From: Glandiceps talaboti
Lineage: Eukaryota; Hemichordata; Enteropneusta; Spengelidae
NCBI RefSeq assembly: GCF_964340395.1
Contig: NC_135554.1
Location: forward strand, 3,255,475 to 3,297,974
Direction of reading: 5' to 3'
DNA length: 42,500 nucleotides
Shown: positions 26,701 to 37,612 of the stretch, in pieces
Numbering within the stretch: position 1 is the stretch's first letter
Layout: every line of letters starts with the position of its first letter
Made by a program: the position numbers and the translations under genes
Notes under the pieces: model-generated
What the model was told of the DNA's origin: nothing
The model's database searches: none
What the model saw: the letters and a program-made list of their open reading frames with translations, nothing else

Positions 26701-26857
26701 TGGAAAACAACCTTCTAAAACGTATGGTGACAGGGCTCTCAGTGTGTATGCTCCTAAACTGTGGAATAGTTTACCGCCTGAGCTTCGACTACGTGAGAAA
26801 TTTGCTCCTGTCAAGAAGAGTTTTAAAACGCATATTTTCCGACAATGCTATTGCTGA
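26699..26857 (+). pseudogene. LINE reverse-transcriptase ORF2 C-terminal remnant
   Basis: The frame reads SKTYGDRALSVYAPKLWNSL, then PPELRLREKFAPVKKSFKTH, then IFRQ and a stop at 26855-26857. The pattern YGDRA-S--AP-LWNSLP--LR-----FK--LKTH-F is the familiar extreme C-terminus of ORF2 in non-LTR retrotransposons of the jockey/CR1/L2 kind, downstream of the reverse-transcriptase domain. The polymerase and endonuclease regions are absent, so this is a dead, 5'-truncated copy. Its frame runs leftwards into the 38-bp minisatellite. The exact clade is undetermined. Confidence 0.85.
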
Positions 26858-27033
26858 TGTTTTTAAATTGATTGCTAATTTTTAAATCCGATTTTTGATT
26901 TTAGAGACGCTTTTTAAATATTCATTGTGTTCTTATACTAGATTTTTGTTGTTGTTGCTCTTTTGCTGGTCTTTCTCATTTTGTAATGTTCAGACCGCTG
27001 AGACATGTTTGTGTAGTGGTCTTTAAACAATAA

Positions 27034-27097
<64 letters not shown>
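26701..27097 (+). mobile_element. 5'-truncated LINE: ORF2 end, 3'-UTR and (TTA)n tail
   Basis: After the stop codon about 175 bp of 3'-UTR-like sequence leads to AATAAA (27029-27034) and a (TTA)n tail to 27097. The order of ORF2 C-terminus, short UTR and simple-repeat tail is typical of CR1/L2-like LINEs. The 5' edge coincides with the end of the 38-bp minisatellite, so no 5' target-site duplication can be defined. Confidence 0.8.
27034..27097 (+). repeat. (TTA)n microsatellite tail
   Basis: About 21 uninterrupted trinucleotides forming the 3' tail of the LINE remnant. The minus-strand run of asparagine codons is an artefact. Confidence 0.97.
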
Positions 27098-27098
<1 letters not shown>

Positions 27099-27834
27099 AA
27101 GTGAAGGGGTTTAAATAGTATATAATAATAAAGCATTGTGTGAGAGACAATTTAGAGGAATGGTGCCTTTTGGTCCTATTGTCAATAAAATGTATCCGTT
27201 TGAGCATATATTTGCTATGCCGGCTCATATTTGCTATGCTGATTGACGTTTGAGGGCGCCCTTTCACAACTTTATCTGTACATACTTCTGCATTCAATTT
27301 GTGAGAGTCTAAAATATAGTAAAAGTAATTTCAAAATTGCATGTTAGGAAAATGAAAAAGTTAAGAGGTGTAATATTATATCATAATGAAAATGTCAGGG
27401 AGGACTTTAGTTGAATTCATTGAAGTTGAAGTTTACTACTCAATTAATTTTGCGACATTTCTCATTCAAGCTCAAGATATAACAGTTTGGAGTTTGGTTA
27501 CTTCTCTGTATATGAATATAAATATAAGTATTATTTAATTTATTACTAATTATGCACACTCCACACTTTAATAACTGAACTTTTAATAATTCAAATCTAA
27601 TGTATGTCATAATACTGTGGAGTGTGCCCTGTCAACAAAAGTCTAAATGTTTGTATATACTATTAGCAGTTCTGTGCAATGACAAAACATAGATCAGTGT
27701 GAAATATCCTCAGGAATCTATAGAGTTTGTTCGAACCTAAATTATTTATTTCTATATGCCAGTGTAACTGACTGTGACTTCACATGTTTCGGACTAGTTT
27801 GACTTTTACCAATATTTCTCCTGGGGTGGAACCA
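27098..27834. other. Unique region with one inverted repeat
   Basis: No gene recognised. GCACACTCCAC at 27554-27564 and its perfect complement GTGGAGTGTGC at 27617-27627 form an 11-bp stem with a 52-nt loop, possibly the ends of a very small element. No target-site duplication was identified. Confidence 0.45.
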
Positions 27835-28195
27835 GTGGCCATCTCTGATAGGGGTGTGTCGTCATAGGCCCAATTTTAGACCCACCTTGACCAAAAATCA
27901 ATATCCCATTTTAGACCATTAATTTACTGGGGTTTTTTTTAGCATAAAGTTTAGACAAAATACATTTTCCTGAGGGGCAACATTTTTGGGCAACTAATAG
28001 CAAATACGATTTGAAGGACAAAGGGCCACATTTTAGACCAAACAAAATCAAATATAATGCAAAGTGGACCCGTTTTAGACTCTTGAGTTCGAAAAAACCC
28101 TGACCCCATTTTAGACCAAATGGCTAGAAAACGAACCCAAAAGTGTGGCACATAAATGTATACTCAAATAAGGGACTAGCCCCCCCCCCCCCCGA
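27835..28195 (+). repeat. Degenerate interspersed-repeat-like block with TTTTAGACC motif
   Basis: Six irregularly spaced occurrences of (A)TTTAGAC(C) at about 27873, 27909, 27949, 28031, 28073 and 28109, several preceded by CCC or CAC. The block ends in a run of about 15 C. It resembles an old dispersed repeat made of subrepeats. Family unknown. Confidence 0.45.
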
Positions 28196-30173
28196 TATTT
28201 GTCTGAACAGCTCGCATCACGACCGAGCAAGGTTATAGACAAATGCATTGTTCTGTAATGATTTATAAAGTTGCTGATGACATTCCCTGAAAATAATATT
28301 TGCAATGCTCCTCACAATATTTGTAATATTATTCCGAAATCACTGCTGTTTTCAAATCACCGTAGACTTTCACAACATACTGTTACAAATATTCCATGAA
28401 GTGTTTAGTAGTAGTATTTCTACTATGCAGCAGTACATTGACAGGTACAAAATTTTGATTATACAGTGTTGCAAAGTTTACTGAAAAGATAATCGATTTT
28501 TTCCGACCCCCTGCAGGCGCTCTGAGCTGTGCGAGTGTTAAGAAATTTGAGCCAGGTTTTTGAGCTATTGCCGTGCTTATTTTATTGTGGAGTCAAATGA
28601 TGTATCCATTCGTGGCAAACTTTGGCCTCAGATTTCTGTTTGCTATGAAGACAGGTGTACTTGATAATTAAGGACCATTTACAAAAATAATAGTTACCAA
28701 CGTTAGATTTGTTTACGAATTACGTCACTGTACCATCAATGTCGCTAATCAGATTTCACACGAAATGTGTTGCTTCCCATCAGAAAATTTAACTGAAAGT
28801 AAGGGAATTTATGATCGTAACATATTCAGTCATAAAATAATCAGGTTTCTGGCAATTTCCATGACTTGTTTAGAAAGATTGCAGTTCAATAATATTTGGA
28901 AGCAAGAGCATAAAGTTAGTGCTAAATATTACGTGATCACAACCAATCCCAGTCAACCAGATGCACATGTGGTATGTTTGTGCCTCCTGTATGTTGTACG
29001 GACGGACTAGCCTGTCTGTCAGTGTCACATTTGCTTCTTATCGTCAAGATGTTGTAAGAATTTGAAAATAGTCTGTCTGATCAACATAATTTCTCTTCCA
29101 CTAAAGTTTAGACAACATTTAGTTGTACTCACTCATGTAAACGTTGTTGATCATGCTTGAGATGTCACACTGACCTCGTTTCCTTCGACGTCCTTATGAA
29201 AATAGGTCAAGGGTTAAATTCACCTAGAACACTTTCGCTCGTGATAACATTGCTAGTCTTGTTTTGCCGCGTAATCGTCAAATATTTTCTAGATATCTTA
29301 TTTTACACTTTGGGCTTTCTAGTTTTGTCTGATAACCAGTCACCTTGAAAACTATGTACTCACTTTATTTGATTTTCTCTTGATTGCGTTCATTACCATC
29401 CACAGAGTGACACGAAGCATTTTCGTTGTCTTTCAAAAAACTTCCCGTCCCGTGCGTGTACTGAAGACTCACTGTACATGTGGCATGGTGTATCGTCTAT
29501 GACTATTTTTGTCTTGTAAAATAAAATTGAACATGCTGAAGAGAACTATGGCTAGGACTGTCTTATTTTTGTTTTATCTATTTATCATTTTGTTTTGACG
29601 TATTGACTTTACTGTGTTGTGTCCATATAAGTTATATGAACCTGTGTTTGCCATGATCCAGGTAGACACAACAATGGCAACACTGAATTGCAACATCAGT
29701 ACAGTGTTGTGTCTTTTTATGTTGATTTCGACAATGATACATGCTATGTATCAAAATAAAATCGATCAACTCTCGGTAGTCTGCTTGACAATCAGACAAT
29801 CGGACTACGCATTATTGTTTTAAAAAAATATCATAATGAAGCTGACTTGCCTTCTTTATATCAGTTCAAACACAATTTTCGATTTCACTTTGATCATGAG
29901 CCACAAGCGGGGAACTACTAAATTGGTCAGGGAACCAGTTACATTTACTGCTGGCCTTCAAAACGTTCGTTGCATCGGTAAAGTTTATCATTGTGATGAC
30001 CATTGGCAAGTATAGTGTGTATATTTTTTAGAGTGTTGTGTTTCTTGGTTCATTGTGCACGATTGAAATAGAAACAGGTGAAATGCACATAAAATCGTAA
30101 TTGCTAATTCGGGTTGGGGTAGGAAACGTGGTAAAGGCAAGGTACTAACCAGTCTAACGCAACGTACTCCTAC
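28196..30173. other. Unique region, no gene recognised
   Basis: About 2 kb of AT-rich DNA. Several 60-80 residue frames (for example 28765-29010 plus and 29614-29823 plus) show no family features or splice support. The last 200 bp lead into a MITE. Confidence 0.45.
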
Positions 30174-30176
30174 TAA

Positions 30177-30525
30177 TGCACGAGTCAAAGTAATGCCCGA
30201 GGGACCCCACCTCGGGCGATACGGGACAAATGTGGGGAATTAGACCATGTTTGCCATGAAACAATGCCCGAGGGGGTGGGGCAATTGCCTCATATTCACC
30301 CCCTAGTCATTTTCACGGACGTAAAAGAATGGTTGTGTGTCAGTCAGAATTTTTGAATGCCGAACCCATTAGGGTGGGGCAAATGTTGGGAGTTTTACTT
30401 CTTTTAGGTGGTGATTTTCCAGAATGGCTTGCCCCAGGGAGTGGGGAATTTGACAAATTTTATAAGACTAATTTCCAAATCCCCCACTATGCCCCGAGGT
30501 GGGGGGGGTGACATTGACTCCTGCA
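30177..30525. mobile_element. PIF/Harbinger-like MITE, 349 bp, with TAA target duplication
   Basis: The left end TGCACGAGTCAAAGT (30177-30191) and the inverted right end TGCAGGAGTCAATGT (complement of 30511-30525) match at 13 of 15 positions. The element is flanked on both sides by TAA (30174-30176 and 30526-30528). A 3-bp TWA duplication is characteristic of PIF/Harbinger transposons. Subterminal regions repeat a G/C-rich block (CCCCACCTCGGGC on the left, GCCCCGAGGTGGGG on the right), also in inverted orientation. There is no transposase, so it is non-autonomous. Assignment rests on termini and target site alone. Confidence 0.7.
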
Positions 30526-30589
30526 TAAGGCACATGTTGAAGCCTGTATTACATGTAAACAGACGTGTCGTGTAGTTCTCAACTTGTCA

Positions 30590-30654
30590 TATACTATACT
30601 ATACTATACTATACTTGCTATACTGTAATGTACGATGAAGCAAACTGAATCTTT

Positions 30655-30706
<52 letters not shown>
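30590..30706 (+). repeat. (ATACT)n and (CAA)n microsatellites
   Basis: A five-base ATACT repeat of about five copies (30590-30615) and, 40 bp later, an uninterrupted CAA repeat of about 17 copies (30655-30706). Confidence 0.95.
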
Positions 30707-30707
<1 letters not shown>

Positions 30708-31434
30708 AACGACGCTACAAAGAGATACAGAACAACAGGTTTTAGGTCAAATACATGTATCAGCCATGGATATACATGTATGTTATGCAATTCCCTAGAA
30801 AGTATACGTAAATAACCGTTCCCCACATCATCTCAGTGTCACGTTTGCTCGCGATATAGACATCGTTAAAGTTCAGTGGATTCAGTGTACTTTATTAGGC
30901 AACCGTTTATCAAAGGTAACCAGTGCTTATTATTCATCTAAATACTCCTCAAATTGATGTCATAAATATCCCACACCTGTCACCAGCACAATGTGCTGGT
31001 AACATACGTCGATCAGCAGACACTCCGAAAAAAAACTGCATAACATTCGCCTATGAAATGTCGGAAAAAAATATTTGCAATGTCCCTTGCTGTTTTAACT
31101 CATCCATAATTTTAGCAACTAAGTTTAATGTAAATTAATGATGATTATTCCTCATCGTCGGCAAAGTCATGTAAACAATACATATGTAAGCTGGCGAGTT
31201 TGTTTCTATCATTGTCTATCTCACTTATACTAGTAATTGTGTGTGATGTGTGTACCGCGGTACCGCATGCACACATACGACAATGTAACGCACATTGCTA
31301 CATTGTATTCAATTCTAGTGACGTCATTCACCTCGCGCACACACAGTAACTAACAGTCGCCATTTCTCACACTCGACACTTCGCAATCCTTATGATTGAG
31401 AATTTCTGGATAATTCATAAGTATTCCTGTAACA
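30707..31434. other. Unique region with promoter-like CpG and CRE patch
   Basis: No gene recognised in most of it. The right part (about 31250-31400) is richer in CpG, with a 12-bp palindrome GTACCGCGGTAC (31252-31263) and a CRE (31319-31326), immediately 5' of an ATG in good context. Confidence 0.4.
31319..31326. promoter_or_regulatory. CRE palindrome (TGACGTCA)
   Basis: Perfect CREB/ATF site followed by TTCACCTCGCGCACACAC, about 110 bp upstream of the ATG at 31435. If a gene starts here the site is well placed for promoter use. That is inference. Confidence 0.3.
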
Positions 31435-31716
31435 ATGAATGCTACCGTGATGTCACTTGTCCCCGATGACATGAATGATATTGATATCTGTTATCGTCTG
31501 AATTTGGGACCCAGAAATACGTACATACGCATGTACGCACATCGAGTTGTCACAATACTACACTACAGTGTCAGCTGGAGCAGCAGACGATCTTTGAAAC
31601 TGTCGAATTTTGAATTTCTATCCATAAACAAACGATATACAGTATCGAGTCGCGTATGTCAACTTGTACTCAAATGTATGTGTACACATTTTGGAGATTT
31701 TGTGATGAAAGACTGA
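31435..31716 (+). CDS. Doubtful 93-codon frame, hypothetical
   Basis: The frame begins at an ATG with A at -3 (AACAATGA) downstream of the CpG and CRE patch and reads MNATVMSLVPDDMNDIDICY before becoming basic and unremarkable. There is one N-glycosylation-type triplet (N-A-T) at the very start. No domain, membrane segment or clear donor site is visible. It could be the beginning of a multi-exon gene whose first exon ends within the frame, or chance. Confidence 0.15.
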   Translation: MNATVMSLVPDDMNDIDICYRLNLGPRNTYIRMYAHRVVTILHYSVSWSSRRSLKLSNFEFLSINKRYTVSSRVCQLVLKCMCTHFGDFVMKD

Positions 31717-31854
31717 ACCAAGTTGTGTAGATCGAATTCTCAAGGACTGCTGGTATTTAGGTATTTACAATTTATTCTGGTGATTTTTAGAGTTTTACTT
31801 TAAGAATTACATAGGTTTGATACAGATAATTTCAAAAATCATGAAACCCTGTTA

Positions 31855-32415
31855 CAACATATATCACCAACCCATACATTCAAACAGCAATGATGTTTTT
31901 TCCTAAATTTGAAATTTTTAAAGTGTTTTATGTCTAATTTTTCAGAAAATCTCATAATATGGTTATTTTGGTTACCATGGCAACTGATGTTCATTAAATG
32001 ACCACTTTTTTGAAATTCAGTATGACAAACTACCCTTGGTAGTGGGGCAATGTGCAAATAAAAAGATATTTATCAGATTTATAATGTTATTTGTGAGATG
32101 TATGTGTATGTAATGAAAACATAATTTTCACGTCTACCTTATGTTGCCATGGAAACAGACATCAAATTTTATACAGTTTATGTTACACCAGGTAGCACTA
32201 ACTCATACTTGTCAAATACAAGGACATTTTTTCACTGTATTATCTTTTTTTCAATGTTTTATGTCAAATTTTGGAAAAAATGATTAACATATGGTGATTT
32301 TTGGTTACCATGGCAACAGATGTTCATAAAATGACCCCCTTTTTTAAACTCAGTATACAAAACTACCCCAGGTAGGGTGGTTAATATTCCAATAAACCTG
32401 ATTATTACAAAAATT
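31855..32415 (+). repeat. Three diverged ~165-bp units each with an RFX X-box palindrome
   Basis: GTTACCATGGCAAC occurs at 31971-31984 and again at 32304-32317; GTTGCCATGGAAAC is at 32143-32156. Sequence around the first and third is clearly homologous: TGTTTTATGTC upstream, GATGTTCATNAAATGACC downstream, then a CAGTAT and ACTACCC segment. The middle unit is more diverged but shares TACACCAGGTAG with the third. The palindromes fit the X-box consensus for RFX winged-helix factors (GTNRCC, short gap, RGYAAC). Confidence 0.7.
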
Positions 32416-32448
32416 ATTATTTCTATATACTATTTTATAATTATTATT

Positions 32449-35400
32449 AACTTCATAAGATAGAGTACTACACACTGGATAACTTCATACAATAGAGTAG
32501 TACACACAGGATAACTTCATAAGATAGAGTATTACACACTGGATAACTTCATAAGATAAAGTAGTACACACTGGATAACTTCATAAGATAAAGTAGTACA
32601 CACTGGATAACTTCATAAGATAAAGTAGTACACACTGGATAACTTCATAAGATAGAGTAGTACACACTGGATAACTTCATAAGATAAAGTAGTACACACT
32701 GGGTAACTTCATAAGATAGAGTATTACACACTGGATAACTTCATAAGATAGAGTAGTACACACTGGATAACTTCATACAATAGAGTAGTACACACTGGAT
32801 AACTTTATAAGATAGAGTAGTACACACTGGATAACTTCATACAATAGAGTAGTACACACTGGATAACTTCATACAATAGAGTATTACACACTGGATAACT
32901 TCATAAGATAGAGTAGTACACACTGGATAACTTCATACAATAGAGTAGTACACACTGGATAACTTTATAAGATAGAGTAGTACACACTGGATAACTTCAT
33001 ACAATAGAGTAGTACACACTGGATAACTTTATAAGATAGAGTAGTACACACTGGATAACTTCATACAATAAAGTAGTACACACTGGATAACTTCATAAGA
33101 TAGAGTAGTACACACTGGATAACTTCATACAATAGAGTAGTACACACTGGATAACTTCGTAAGATAGAGTAGTACACACTGGATAACTTTATAAGATAGA
33201 GTAGTACACACTGGATAACTTCATACAATAAAGTAGTACACACTGGATAACTTCATAAGATAGAGTAGTACACACTGGATAACTTTATAAGATAAAGTAG
33301 TACACACTGGGTAACTTCATAAGATAGAGTATTACACACTGGATAACTTCATAAGATAGAGTAGTACACACTGGATAACTTCATACAATAGAGTAGTACA
33401 CACTGGATAACTTCATAAGATAAAGTAGTACACACTGGGTAACTTCATAAGATAGAGTATTACACACTGGATAACTTCATAAGATAGAGTAGTACACACT
33501 GGATAACTTCATACAATAGAGTAGTACACACTGGATAACTTCATAAGATAGAGTATTACACACTGGATAACTTCATAAGATAGAGTAGTACACACTGGAT
33601 AACTTCATAAGATAGAGTAGTACACACTGGATAACTTCATAAGATAGAGTAGTACACACTGGATAACTTCATAAGATAGAGTAGTACACACTGGATAACT
33701 TCATAAGATAGAGTAGTACACACTGGATAACTTCATACAATAGAGTAGTACACACTGGATAACTTCATTATATAGAGTATTACACACTGGATAACTTCAT
33801 TATATAGAGTATTACACACTGGATAACTTCATAAGATAAAGTAGTACACACTGGATAACTTCATAAGATAAAGTAGTACACACTGGATAACTTCATAAGA
33901 TAGAGTAGTACATACTGGATAACTTCATAAGATAGAGTAGTACACACTGGATAACTTCATAAGATAAAGTAGTACACACTGGATAACTTCATAAGATAAA
34001 GTAGTACACACTGGATAACTTCACAAGATAGAGTAGTACACACTGGATAACTTCATACAATAGAGGAGTACACACTGGATAACTTCATAAGATAAAGTAG
34101 TACACACTGGATAACTTCATAAGATAGAGTAGTACACACTGGATAACTTCATAAGATAGAGTAGTACACACTGGATAACTTCACAAGATAAAGTAGTACA
34201 CACTGGATAACTTCATAAGATAGAGTAGTACACACTGGATAACTTCATAAGATAAAGTAGTACACACTGGATAACTTCATAAGATAGAGTATTACACACT
34301 GGATAACTTCATAAGATAGAGTAGTACACACTGGATAACTTCATACAATAGAGTAGTACACACTGGATAACTTCATACAATAGAGTAGTACACACTGGAT
34401 AACTTCATAAGATAAAGTAGTACACACTGGATAACTTCATAAGATAGAGTAGTACACACTGGATAACTTCATAAGATAGAGTAGTACACACTGGATAACT
34501 TCACAAGATAAAGTAGTACACACTGGATAACTTCACAAGATAGAGTAGTACACACTGGATAACTTCATAAGATAAAGTATTACACACTGGATAACTTCAT
34601 AAGATAGAGTAGTACACACTGGATAACTTCATACAATAGAGTAGTACACACTGGATAACTTCGTAAGATAGAGTAGTACACACTGGATAACTTCATAAGA
34701 TAGAGTAGTACACACTGGATAACTTCATACAATAGAGTAGTACACACTGGATAACTTCATAAGATAAAGTAGTACACACTGGATAACTTCATAAGATAGA
34801 GTAGTACACACTGGATAACTTCATACAATAGAGTAGTACACACTGGATAACTTCATAAGATAGAGTAGTACACACTGGATAACTTCATACAATAGAGTAG
34901 TACACACTGGATAACTTCACAAGATAAAGTATTACACACTGGATAACTTCATAAGATAGAGTAGTACACACTGGATAACTTCATACAATAGAGTAGTACA
35001 CACTGGATAACTTCGTAAGATAGAGTAGTACACACTGGATAACTTCATACAATAGAGTAGTACACACTGGATAACTTCATAAGATAGAGTAGTACACACT
35101 GGATAACTTCATAAGATAGAGTAGTACACACTGGATAACTTCATACAATAGAGTAGTACACACTGGATAACTTCATAAGATAGAGTAGTACACACTGGAT
35201 AACTTCATACAATAGAGTAGTACACACTGGGTAACTTCATACAATAGAGTAGTACACACTGGATAACTTCATAAGATAGAGTAGTACACACTGGATAACT
35301 TCATAAGATAGAGTGGTACACACTGGATAACTTCATACAATAGAGTAGTACACACTGGATAACTTCGTAAGATAGAGTAGTACACACTGGATAACTTCAT

Positions 35401-37612
35401 ACAATAGAGTACTACACACTGGATAACTTCATAAGATAGAGTAGTACACACTGGATAACTTCATAAGATAGAGTAGTACACACTGGATAACTTCATACAA
35501 TAGAGTACTACACACTGGATAACTTCATAAGATAGAGTAGTACACACTGGATAACTTCATACAATAGAGTAGTACACACTGGATAACTTCATAAGATAGA
35601 GTAGTACACACTGGATAACTTCATACAATAAAGTAGTACACACTGGATAACTTCATACAATAGAGTACTACACACTGGATAACTTCATAAGATAGAGTGG
35701 TACACACTGGGTAACTTCATACAATAGAGTTGTACACACTGGATAACTTCATAAGATAGAGTAGTACACACTGGATAACTTCATAAGATAGAGTGGTACA
35801 CACTGGATAACTTCATACAATAGAGTAGTACACACCGGATAACTTCATAAGATAGAGTAGTACACACTGGATAACTTCATAAGATAGAGTAGTACACACT
35901 GGATAACTTCATAAGATAGAGTGGTACACACTGGATAACTTCATACAATAGAGTAGTACACACTGGATAACTTCATACAATAGAGTACTACACACTGGAT
36001 AACTTCATAAGATAGAGTAGTACACACTGGATAACTTCATAAGATAGAGTGGTACACACTGGATAACTTCATACAATAGAGTACTACACACTGGATAACT
36101 TCATAAGATAGAGTAGTACACACTGGATAACTTCATAAGATAGAGTACTACACACTGGATAACTTCATACAATAGAGTAGTACACACTGGATAACTTCGT
36201 AAGATAGAGTAGTACACACTGGATAACTTCATACAATAGAGTACTACACACTGGATAACTTCATAAGATAGAGTAGTACACACTGGATAACTTCATAAGA
36301 TAGAGTAGTACACACTGGATAACTTCATACAATAGAGTACTACACACTGGATAACTTCATAAGATAGAGTAGTACACACTGGATAACTTCATACAATAGA
36401 GTAGTACACACTGGATAACTTCGTAAGATAGAGTAGTACACACTGGATAACTTCATAAGATAGAGTAGTACACAATGGATAACTTCATACAATAGAGTAG
36501 TACACACTGGGTAACTTCATAAGATAGAGTAGTACACACTGGATAACTTCATAAGATAGAGTAGTACACACTGGATAACTTCATACAATAGAGTAGTACA
36601 CACTGGATAACTTCATACAATAGAGTACTACACACTGGATAACTTCATAAGATAGAGTAGTACACACTGGATAACTTCATACAATAGAGTACTACACACT
36701 GGATAACTTCATAAGATAGAGTAGTACACACTGGATAACTTCATAAGATAGAGTAGTACACACTGGATAACTTCATACAATAGAGTAGTACACATTGGAT
36801 AACTTCGTAAGATAGAGTAGTACACACTGGATAACTTCATACAATAGAGTACTACACACTGGATAACTTCGTAAGATAGAGTAGTACACACTGGATAACT
36901 TCGTAAGATAGAGTAGTACACACTGGATAACTTCATACAATAGAGTAGTACACACTGGATAACTTCGTAAGATAGAGTAGTACACACTGGATAACTTCAT
37001 ACAATAGAGTACTACACACTGGATAACTTCGTAAGATAGAGTAGTACACACTGGATAACTTCATAAGATAGAGTAGTACACACTGGATAACTTCGTAAGA
37101 TAGAGTAGTACACACTGGATAACTTCATACAATAGAGTAGTACACACTGGATAACTTCGTAAGATAGAGTAGTACACACTGGATAACTTCATAAGATAGA
37201 GTAGTACACACTGGATAACTTCATACAATAGAGTAGTACACATTGGATAACTTCGTAAGATAGAGTAGTACACACTGGATAACTTCATACAATAGAGTAG
37301 TACACACTGGATAACTTTATAAGATAGAGTAGTACACACTGGATAACTTCATAAGATAGAGTGGTACACACTGGGTAACTTCATACAATAGAGTAGTACA
37401 CACTGGATAACTTCATAAGATAGAGTAGTACACACTGGATAACTTCGTAAGATAGAGTAGTACACACTGGATAACTTCATAAGATAGAGTAGTACACATT
37501 GGATAATATCATAAGATAAAGTAGTACACACTGGATAACTTCATACAATAGAGTAGTACACACTGGATAACTTCATACAATAGAGTACTACACACTGGAT
37601 AACTTCATAAGA
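32449..37612 (+). repeat. 32-bp minisatellite, about 161 copies (5.2 kb)
   Basis: Units contain CACTGGATAACTTCATAAGA followed by TAGAGTAGTACA. Variable sites: ATAAGAT, ATACAAT, GTAAGAT or TTATATA; GAG or AAG; and GTAGTA, GTATTA, GTACTA or GTGGTA. ATTA forms are concentrated on the left and ACTA, GGTA and CGTAAG forms on the right. Both boundaries are sharp. Minus-strand frames (MCTTLSYEVIQCVL and so on) repeat every three units, 32 residues, and are not genes. Confidence 0.97.

Noticed and set aside
26938-27297. Minus-strand 119-residue frame with a polyasparagine run
   Set aside because: The asparagines are the complement of the (TTA)n LINE tail, and the flanks have no recognisable domain.
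27725-27745. GTTCGAACC, a tRNA B-box-like sequence
   Set aside because: No matching A-box or cloverleaf-forming sequence within the required upstream distance.
33146-37450. ATAACTTCGTA inside some 32-bp units, matching 11 of 13 bases of a loxP arm
   Set aside because: No inverted partner arm at spacer distance and no recombinase context. The common unit form is ATAACTTCATA, so the match is a coincidental point variant.
33061-37531. Many 60-92 residue frames starting MCTTLSYEVIQC
   Set aside because: Translations of the 32-bp repeat, repeating every 32 residues.
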